DNA of 64,000 bases from Allium sativum (lineage: Eukaryota > Streptophyta > Magnoliopsida > Asparagales > Amaryllidaceae): contig CM060912.1 in the NCBI GenBank assembly GCA_030737875.1, positions 260,510,231 to 260,574,230 of the forward strand, in the 5' to 3' direction. Shown here in pieces: positions 57,116 to 64,000 of this stretch. The notes under the pieces are model-generated. The model did no database searches and was not told the origin of the DNA. It worked only from the letters and a program-made list of their open reading frames with translations. Within the stretch, counting starts at the first letter, position 1; the number at the start of each line of letters is the position of its first letter. The translations under genes and the position numbers were made by a program.

Positions 57116-60100
57116 TTATTTATGCTTAGGAGATGGCTTGGATTTCTTTTCCTTCTTGTGCTTGTCCAGCTCTGCCTTGTCAGCATCGGACCGCTCCCCC
57201 TTCTTTCTTTTTCTTTTGTCAATGAGGGGAGCTGAGGAATCCCCAGGATTCTCTAAACGAAGCTGTTTGGTGATGGATTTAGGCTGGAGTTTCAGCATTG
57301 CCCCAGTTTTGGGATCAAACTCCGTGATAGGAGATACGTTCAAGGGCTCCAGCTCCTCTGCCTTCAAGGCTAGCTGCTTGTCTTGTCTAGCCTTCCTTTC
57401 AGCCAATGTTTCCTCATCGTCACCCTCGGTTTCTTGGGTAATGGTGACATCCTCCTCATCATCTACGTGATGCCCATCCATGTCTTTCAAAGCTTCGATG
57501 GGCTCAGCATCTTTGGGAACATCAGCGCTAGATGCAAGAGTAACTTTCTCCGTAATGGCATCTTCAGGCTGCTTTGGAGCATCAGCACTAGCACTTGGCG
57601 GGATATCAATCTTCTCCGCTTCCATCTCCTTCTCAACGTCCTTGTCGACCGGCCTGCTACCTGTATCATGAGAAACGAATGTTATTTCAGGAGAGAATGT
57701 GGATTGCTCAGTTGACTGTTCAGCAAGACGACGACAAGAGATGATAGCTTTGGCGAATTGCGGAGAAAATATAGAGATACCTTCTGCAGACCCTTCCAAG
57801 CTAGCAGTAGAAGCTCGAGCAACCGGAGGAGTTGGATCCATAGATATCAACGGATCATCGGGACTATATTCCTCAACTCTGGAGGCCTTGGGCTCTACAA
57901 CCGAGCTCGTTCCCTCATCAATCTTTTTCTTGGCCTGGGCTTTCTCCCTCTCAATCTCCTCTTGAATTAGGCATCTGCCCTCTACCAAATCTGCGGGTTC
58001 GTTATCCCTGAGAATGGCCTCCATCAGTTTGTTTTCGTCGATCTCCTCAGCTCCTGCTTTACGCCTCTCTCCTTCGACGATTGCATCCCATAGTTGAGCT
58101 AGAGTTTGATGATAGTCCGGGATCCAGGAGATGTTATGGGTCTTGAGGACGTTGCCAAGGAAGTCGAACAACAATTCATCAAATCCAGCTATCTCTTCAT
58201 CTCTCTCGATGAGCTTGCTACTGGAAACGGTGGCTAGTTCAATGGCACTCTCAACGTTGTTTTCGGCAAGAGTCGCGCGCCTCTCCGCATCCGCCAATTG
58301 ATCGTTCAATTTCACCTTCTCTTTTTCTGCCAGAGCTAAACTACTTTTCAAGCTCGCCTTTTCCTTCTCCCAAGCAGCTTTTTCATCCGCGAAATGGTCT
58401 TGAGCTATTTTCAACTCAGCATTGGTCGTTCGAAGGTCTTCTATTTCCTTCTTCAATTTCAAGCGCTCTTCGCTATTTGAATCGAGCTCGGTACGAAAGC
58501 GTTACCTGGCCTCCTCTAGTTCTGTCTTGTAATTTTTAGCGTGCCGTTGGGCCAAGGCAAGCTGAGTTTGTGCCTCCTCCAAGTCCTATTGTATCTTCGT
58601 CCTGACCCTCTCGTTATTTTCAATCCTAGCCTTGGACCGGTGTGCTTCCATCTCAAGTGTGCGGATAAATTCTGAGAGGTTTATGGCATGTTTCTTCATC
58701 GCCTCGTATTGAGTTGCTACGTGGCGGATATGTCCGATAACCTCGGTGTCCCAACCACGGCGGACCGGTTCAAGAGATGGCAGCCACATCATCCTTTCGA
58801 AGAAGAGTTTGGGGAATTGTTCTCGTAATTTCCCCAGCTTTGCCTGAGCCTCAGGACCATGGACATAGTCACGTGCCCCGAGGGCACTTAAATCCTGCTG
58901 ACCGAAGAGGACGATGTCAGTTTTCTCTTTTTCGGAATCCTTACTCGCCTCCTTATACTTGTCCTTGGTGGGATCCTTCTTCTTGTCCTTGGGATCATGA
59001 TGTTTCTTTGATAGCCTATCTTGAGACGGCGTTCTCTTTGGAGGAGTTAAATCTTGGGGGAGTTGCTTTCCTCAGGGATGTAGAAGTCCATAGCTGTGAG
59101 ACTTCCCAGAATCATACTTGGATGGAGATCTGGATCGTGAAGAGTAAGACTTGTAGGGGTCCCGAGGCCGATGGCTGTCTCCCCCTCGGCTGCTTCCACG
59201 AGCCTGTTCGGGATCTCCACGAAGGCTTGGAGTGCCCGAACGAAGGGAGCGATATGAGTAAGTCTGCTTGCGAGCCATTCCACCTGAAAATAAAACAAAT
59301 GTGCGTCAGAATCACGAATGGCCATAGTGTGAAATGTGCTGTGGTGTGTGGTGCATGTGACTTGTGCATCCCATGTGACCCCCTAACAGATCAGGGCCCA
59401 GAGCTAGGCTCGTCTGTGCTACATCTTTTCCTTGAATTGAGGTGTCCACTTCGTCGGTGGTAGAAAAGAATGGTTCATCACCAAAGTCCTCTTGTGAATA
59501 GACTTTGTCTGGCATTGGGAGTTTGTTCAATTCTCTATGTATCTGCTCATCGGTTAGCTCTTCAGTAATGATGGGATCCACGGGTGGTGGAGTCTTTGGT
59601 GGGGACTGATCCTTAGGGACTGAAGTTTCCCTTTTCTCATCAAGTTCGGTTGTCTTAGCTGCCCCCGAAGTTCCTTCCCCCTCAGCCGGGGGCACATACT
59701 TATGAGGCTTGTCCTTGCCAAGTCCGAATTTTATATCCAAAAGACAGTGCCTGTGAAGATTCTCGTCAGTGAGACATAGCTTTATCTTTAAGAAATCTGA
59801 TTTGCTTTCGAGAAGGCGAGACAATCGGTTTTTATACAACGAGCCTTTTGTCTTTGGGAAAGTATGTTCTGTATAAAGAAAAGAAATACGTTAGCATTTT
59901 GATGATATAGTAAAGTCACTGATCGGCAGACTTAGAACTCACTTGCTTTGAGCCATTTCCGTGCACATCCCACCTGCTGTTTTATATAAAACCAGTCAGT
60001 TTTAGGATTCCCGATGTTACTGTAACCATCGGTTACAACCTTCCTGTTGACCGTTGACTTGAGATGGGAGATGTTTGGAGTTGCCTTGGTCTTATTCTTG

Positions 60101-60660
60101 AAAAGGTAGTAGAACTTTAAATCTTTAAAGGTTAGTTCAGTCCCCAGAATTTCTGAATACGCCACGGATAAAGTGTACAGAGTTGCGTAAGAGTTGGGGT
60201 GGAGCTGCATTGGAGCAATACGTAATCGCTTTAAAGTTTCTACAATGATTGGTGGGAATGGAGGAATGGCGCCGATAAAGCACATGAGTCTGCTAATGGT
60301 CATGTATCCGGGAGGAGCAGAATTAGGTCTATCATCATTGCCCGGAAGTTTGACATCATCCCAGGATATTCCGTGCTTCGAGCATAGTTTCCGAAGCTTG
60401 GTGTTATCCAACTTAGAGGCCAGACAATCATTAAACTTATCTATATCTTTAGCTCCTGGAAGCTCATCCGGGGCTCGATCATCTATCTCCTCAAGAGGAA
60501 TATCTGCTGAAGAAGCTGACTCTGCATCGGAGTCCGCTTTGTAGTCAGGATCAGACTTATCCTTATCTGAAGTTGAAGGGAGCACGTCGGACTTGTGTTG
60601 CGTTGACGCCTCTGGTTCAGTATCCTTCTCTGGAATCTCAACTACCTGTTTATCTGACAT
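57116..60660 (-). pseudogene. Antisense spliced gene of the Tat element (PF04195-like, RS-rich, coiled coil)
   Basis: Exon 1 (60660-59943) starts MSDKQVVEIPEKD. It is acidic, then has a block at residues 115-195 with PPGYMTISRLMCFIGAIPPF and LHPNSYATLY that resembles PF04195 (putative gypsy-type transposon domain). A 74-bp intron with GTGAGT donor and TTTATACAG acceptor joins it in frame to exon 2 (59868 to about 59380). A second intron, ending TTTTATTTTCAG at 59284, leads to exon 3 (59283-57116). Exon 3 opens RS-rich (SYSSRSRSPSKYDSG), passes HHDPKDKKKDPTKDK, forms a long coiled coil (EKEKASLKSSLALAEKEK) and ends Lys-rich. Three stops break one frame: TGA 59074-59072, TAG 58588-58586 and TAA 58504-58502. 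Antisense extra genes are known in some Tat elements such as Grande and Retand. The function is unknown. The donor of intron 2 could also be at 59361. Confidence 0.82.
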
Positions 60661-61542
60661 ATCTGTGTTGACATGTATAATGAGTTAGAATATAGCTACC
60701 CTTACCCCCATGTGTGTAAGTGCCGGAGTGTGCTTGTGTGCATTAAAGAAAAAGTGCAAAGGTCGGTGAAATCGTCAAAGTATCGGTCGTTCTATGCTGG
60801 TATGTTATGCATTTGTTCAGTCCAGAAAGTTCTTTTCCAAGGCTCTAACCTAACTGTCCATTAATGTGTTGAAATCAAGTTGCATTGTTCATGTTACAAG
60901 TTCATTGGATCGTTCATTATTTGGCTCGGGATACCCCCTTGGATCGCGAGTAAGGCTTCGGATCGCGATAAATGGCCAGAACGCGATGAAGGATACGGTT
61001 CGTGGAAGGGTGCTAATTCAAGGAAGGGCCACGGATCGCGCAACACTTCGATTCATCATCCATGTCCGAACGGATCGTGATAACCTCCTGGCGATCCGCG
61101 CCCTGCAACCCCCGCCACGATCCACTACCTCGCTCCTCGCCACGATCCGCAACCGTGCCCTTCCCACGAACCGTCACTTCACCATTCCCACGGTCCGCTG
61201 CCTCGCTATCTTCTTCCGTTTCCCTCCTCTATCCTTCTTCTTCCTCGCCTCCCTCCTTCACTTCCAAGCTCAAGCAATGACACCCATCAGCCATGGCGTC
61301 TCGGCCGCCTCCGACGCCCAGAACTTCGTCAATCCTCACCATTCTCTCCTCTTAAATCGGTCAAATCGGGGAGAAGCAAAAAGGAAGATGTGATAAAACC
61401 CTAAAATCATGAATTACCTATTATATTTAACTAAAAATCAACGGAAGAAATAGCTGATTCGGGTTTTAAAAAAAAGGGTTGGAAGAGCTGGGGGAGGCGC
61501 TAGCGAAAAGGAGAAGAAGAACAAAGAAGGGGAGAGGCCCGG
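60661..61542 (-). other. Leader of the antisense gene
   Basis: Lies between the TATA-like box and the ATG at 60660. On the minus strand it starts C/T-rich, contains AGGGTTTTATCAC and ends GTCAACACAG just before ATATG, which could be the acceptor of a 5' UTR intron. It also carries many GGATCG/CGATCC motifs (60945-61190). The plus-strand frame 60866-61393 is not supported as a gene. Confidence 0.45.
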
Positions 61543-61550
61543 CTTATATA
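61543..61550 (-). promoter_or_regulatory. TATA-like box facing the antisense gene
   Basis: On the minus strand it reads CCCTATATAAGCC, followed by a C/T-rich stretch (CTTCTTTGTTCTTCTTCTCC), the usual look of a plant core promoter with a pyrimidine patch. It points toward the antisense gene about 880 bp away. Promoter activity is inferred. Confidence 0.5.
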
Positions 61551-62024
61551 GGGAAAACGCTAGCCCTTCGTCTTCCCGTTCTTGTCTTATCTGCACCATA
61601 CGGGCCGCGAGCTGAAGCCCGTAACGCTGGGAAGCCCACTTCGACCCACGGACCGCCTCGCGACAAATGTTGGCCCACAATGCTTGAAGCCAGTCACGCT
61701 ACACGCTCCACGGATCGTGACGACCCCATGCGATCCGAACCGACGAACCACACACCGAAGAGGAAATTCAGAAATGATTGCAGAAAATTCAGAAATTTAC
61801 CTGAGTAACTCGATGATGAAGTCTCCAAAAAAAAAACCAGAAAAGAATTGCCCAATGAACAAGAAATGATCGAAAATTATACTGGTATTTATACTAATCA
61901 AGAGAAACAGCTTTTCGGAAACAGTGCGACATTTCGGACAGATACGACCGTTGATTTGCATCGCTTCAGGAAAAGACAGATCAGAATCTTCGAAGCATGT
62001 TCCATCCTCGATAAAACATACTTC
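61551..62024. other. Region between antisense promoter and Tat 3' LTR
   Basis: About 470 bp without a supported gene. It contains a few more GGATCG/CGATCC motifs (61700-61740) and an A-rich stretch (61828-61840), and ends at the polypurine tract. Confidence 0.5.
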
Positions 62025-62036
62025 GAGGAGGCAAAA
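62025..62036 (+). other. Polypurine tract of the Tat element
   Basis: GAGGAGGCAAAA directly before TGTTGGC; primes plus-strand DNA synthesis. Its E1 counterpart is at 5470-5481. Confidence 0.8.
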
Positions 62037-62717
62037 TGTTGGCTAGCTTTTTGACCAAGCCACCAAGGTTCACACACAAGAAGAAAGTATGAAACTATGT
62101 TCCTCGGATCGCGCTCCCTTCGGATCGCCTCCTCGTGTCATGAAACCTTTAGGCGGATCGGCCCGCTCACGCCACCTCGATCCGAACCGACCCATCGCTA
62201 CCCCTTCACACTGATCCGAGCACTAAGGACGTGACGAAGCTCCTGACCAAGTCCATCACGATCCACAAACGATGGATCTCGCGACACGTGTCCTCAATGG
62301 CTAATTTGACCCATTCTACGTCAAGCCACGATCCGATCCGACTATCCCGGGATTTGTGCCACGTGTCACCGCGAACCGTCTGACAGAATCAGCTATAAAT
62401 AGCCCAGAGACTGGCATTTTTCAGGATCTTTTGGCAATTTTGAGTATTGATTCCACCATTGCTGTCATACCACTATTTCTTATCAGTTGTAATTCGAGAT
62501 TACTGAGAGAAATCACAATTGTAAGAGTGAGTTTGAGTGAAAATTATTGGTTGTACTAGCATTCAAAGTATAGTCAGTAACATATAAAGTGGAGGTAGGC
62601 TCGTTAACGCCGAACCACTATAAACCCTGTGTGTTCATTGCTTTTTCCTCATTTTTCAGTTATAATTCTCTAAGAATTAGAACAATTTGGGTGTTAGGTT
62701 CAAATTTTGATCTAACA
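62037..62717 (+). repeat. 3' LTR of the Tat element
   Basis: 681 bp, same length as the 5' LTR, preceded by the polypurine tract GAGGAGGCAAAA (62025-62036). TATAAATA at 62394-62401 and hairpin at 62588-62619. Confidence 0.95.
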
Positions 62718-62722
62718 TGACC

Positions 62723-63826
62723 AGTTTACGCCCCATATGGCGGGGAAACGCATGTTCGGGCATTTTAATCCACTCCGTGTGGACCGGCCCTGACGATCCA
62801 AGGGCCCACCTGAGTCTGGGTACTGAGCGGCGGGCTAGAGCATCTCGAAGCGGTAAGGACGATCCCTTGCCTTGGTTCACAGATGGAAATCCAACTTCCT
62901 ATACGTGACTTTGCGGTTTTGATTGTAGAGCCTAGTATTGGCGACATGATATATGGTACCCATGCCGTCTATGATTGATACATTTATATTTGAAGTTGTT
63001 TTCTTTTTTCTTTTTGTTTTTTTTTGGGCAAGGCCGACCGGTTTTTATAGTGTTCCGTAACACTGTTTTATTAAAAAAAGAGAATACAAGGGTTTATAGG
63101 TGATATACATGTTGTATATCAGCTATACTTCCACACAGGGAAGTCCAGATACAGGTGATATACATGTTGTTTTCTTCACTTATAGTAATAATAAAAGATT
63201 AAATTTTGCGTATCAAGAATTATTTGGCTATTATAAGGTAAAACCCTATCCTCCGGCTTGCGTTGCGTTGTGTAATGGGACCTGGGTCTTATAATAGCTT
63301 CATTGTTCTTTATTTAGCATTGCGCTATTTGGTTTTATGCACTAGTATTCTTGGAAGGAAACCCGTTCCGTGTTATACGGCGTGGTCCCTTGATTTACCT
63401 GACTTTAAAAATAAAGATTAATAACTGTTTTAGTTCTCACACCAGTCACTGACTGACCTGGAGTTTATTGTTTTAACCTAAACTTTGGGTGCCCCTATTT
63501 TTCACATGGGAAGCTAGTAGTTTTGGGTTTGCAGATTTATAATCACAGGATCCTGATTTACAACTGGAATGATATTCAGAAAGCTCTATATCCGCGTATC
63601 TCTTTAGATGTGTTTTGTATTATTTTCCACTGCATTATAATTTGTAAATCTCTGATATTTATCAAATGTATAATATTTGTTCATACTCTGTATATTCTTG
63701 TACTCTGATGTAAATTGTTGTAATAAAAAATGAAATGTTCTTCTGTTTGTGTTCTGATTTGTTGTGTTCTCAGACAATCCGTTCTTTCTCTTCTCTTCGT
63801 AGACCGGGGAAGTTCGGGTCGTTATA
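62723..63826 (+). repeat. 3' LTR of L, second part
   Basis: Resumes AGTTTACGCCCCAT directly after the second TGACC copy (62718-62722), as in the 5' LTR near 29806, and ends GTCGTTATA at 63826. A 160-bp insertion (63006-63165) is absent from the 5' LTR. Confidence 0.9.
63006..63165 (-). mobile_element. 160-bp retroposed 3' end (LINE or SINE) with 11-bp TSD
   Basis: GTTGTTTTCTT flanks the block (62995-63005 and 63166-63176) and occurs once in the other LTR. On the minus strand the insert ends in an A-rich tail (complement of 63006-63027). The tail is preceded by a hairpin AGTGTT...AACACT and CCGGTCGGCCTTGCC. TSD length and A-rich tail indicate target-primed retroposition of a heavily 5'-truncated LINE or a SINE. 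It is not the same 3' end as LINE-A or LINE-B. Confidence 0.8.
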
Positions 63827-63831
63827 TCATG

Positions 63832-64000
63832 AGACATAAGAACATTATCTAGTATATCTCTACCTGACAAGAAATACACTTATATATCATATTGCAGCAA
63901 GAGATAGGCCTATAATCAGTGACTTTAGATGCGTTTTGAGTTTAGGAATCAAAGCTATGTTGGTAGTATTAAAGGATTTAAACTTCCTAGCCCTTTTGAA
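63832..64000 (-). pseudogene. LINE-A: upstream RT piece, continues off the right edge
   Basis: On the minus strand this gives NTTNIALIPK, then VTDYRPISCCNMIYKCIS, then GRDILDNVLMSH, all standard L1 RT motifs. It leads into ELLNGYASVNSSPRARFK at 23289 once element L and one TSD copy are removed. About 30 residues normally found between YKCIS and GRDILDN are missing and the frame shifts there, so the LINE was already damaged. The 5' end is outside the window. Confidence 0.85.

Larger units (their letters stand above)
37093..62717 (+). mobile_element. Complete Tat-lineage Ty3/Gypsy element with antisense gene
   Basis: Two 681-bp LTRs (37093-37773, 62037-62717) and TSD TGACC (37088-37092, 62718-62722). 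Internal order on the plus strand is gag, protease, RT, RNase H, a second RNase H and integrase. No chromodomain is present, and the dual RNase H places it in the Tat lineage. Downstream of pol lie a conserved hairpin, a 111-bp array and a large spliced gene on the minus strand. A Tekay element (38548-50330) is inserted in gag; without it the element is about 13.8 kb. By eye the LTRs differ at about 20 positions. All genes carry stops or frameshifts. Confidence 0.95.
23295..63826 (+). mobile_element. L: giant-LTR non-coding element, host of the nested insertions
   Basis: TSD TCATG flanks both sides (23290-23294 and 63827-63831) and rejoins the LINE-A reading frame. LTRs start TGTAACAACCCGG (23295, 31792) and end GTCGTTATA (30736, 63826). 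A TGGTATCAGAGC primer site at 30740-30751 and an AAGTGGGGGATAT purine tract at 31779-31791 fix the plus orientation. The 1.05-kb interior is non-coding. TGTAACA ends, initiator-Met primer site and the GAGGACGAAT...GTGGGGG context match chromoviruses such as Tekay, so L is probably a non-autonomous relative. Without insertions it would be about 13 kb, mostly LTR. Confidence 0.9.

Noticed and set aside
58777..59463. 228-codon plus-strand frame
   Set aside because: Shadow of exons 2-3 of the antisense gene, whose splice sites, RS-rich and coiled-coil content support the minus strand.
60866..61393. 175-codon plus-strand frame in the leader of the antisense gene
   Set aside because: GC-rich composition and repeated GGATCG motifs leave the strand open; no domain, and it opposes the better supported antisense gene.

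Overview
The window looks like repeat-dense nuclear DNA of a flowering plant. The evidence is plant-type LTR retrotransposons (Tat and Tekay lineages of Ty3/Gypsy), L1-like LINEs with plant-type zf-RVT tails, a Helitron with a plant-type 3' hairpin, very low coding density and AT-rich spacers. The species cannot be read from the sequence. I found no intact host gene, rRNA, tRNA or CRISPR array. Almost everything is transposable element inserted into transposable element, and most boundaries can be placed to the base from LTR ends, PBS/PPT sites and target-site duplications (TSDs).

Left block (1-21197): a Tat-lineage, gag-only retroelement (E1). Its 5' LTR runs off the left edge and ends at 1341. 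A broken gag (1500-3217) is followed by about 2.3 kb of non-coding sequence with a 30-bp tandem array. The 3' LTR (5482-6869 plus 20584-21197) is split by a 13.7-kb Helitron-like element (6870-20583) inserted between A and T without a TSD. That element carries a foldback MITE, a four-copy degenerate repeat, a 184-bp insertion with a 9-bp TSD, a 1.6-kb Copia-type mini-element (11044-12668, TSD CAAGG, minus strand), a second Helitron-like 5' terminus and several exon-like segments.

Right block (21266-64000): a four-level nest. A 5' part of an L1-like LINE on the minus strand (63832 to the right edge) and its 3' part (21266-23289) are separated by a giant-LTR, non-coding element L (23295-63826, TSD TCATG). 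L has a LINE of the same general type in its left LTR (23661-26401, plus strand) and a full-length Tat element in its right LTR (37093-62717, TSD TGACC). The Tat gag is itself interrupted by a complete Tekay chromovirus on the minus strand (38548-50330, TSD AGAGT). LTR pairs look more similar by eye the deeper the element sits, which agrees with the order of insertion.

The Tat element is the most interesting unit. After gag-PR-RT-RNaseH-second RNaseH-INT on the plus strand it carries a large spliced gene on the opposite strand (60660 to 57116). That gene has canonical introns, a PF04195-like domain, an RS-rich part, a long coiled coil and its own TATA-like promoter at 61543-61550. A 111-bp tandem array and a hairpin motif that also occurs in the LTRs lie between pol and this antisense gene. 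All proteins are broken by stops or frameshifts. Most stops fit C-to-T change at CAA, CAG or CGA codons, as expected for methylated, silenced elements.
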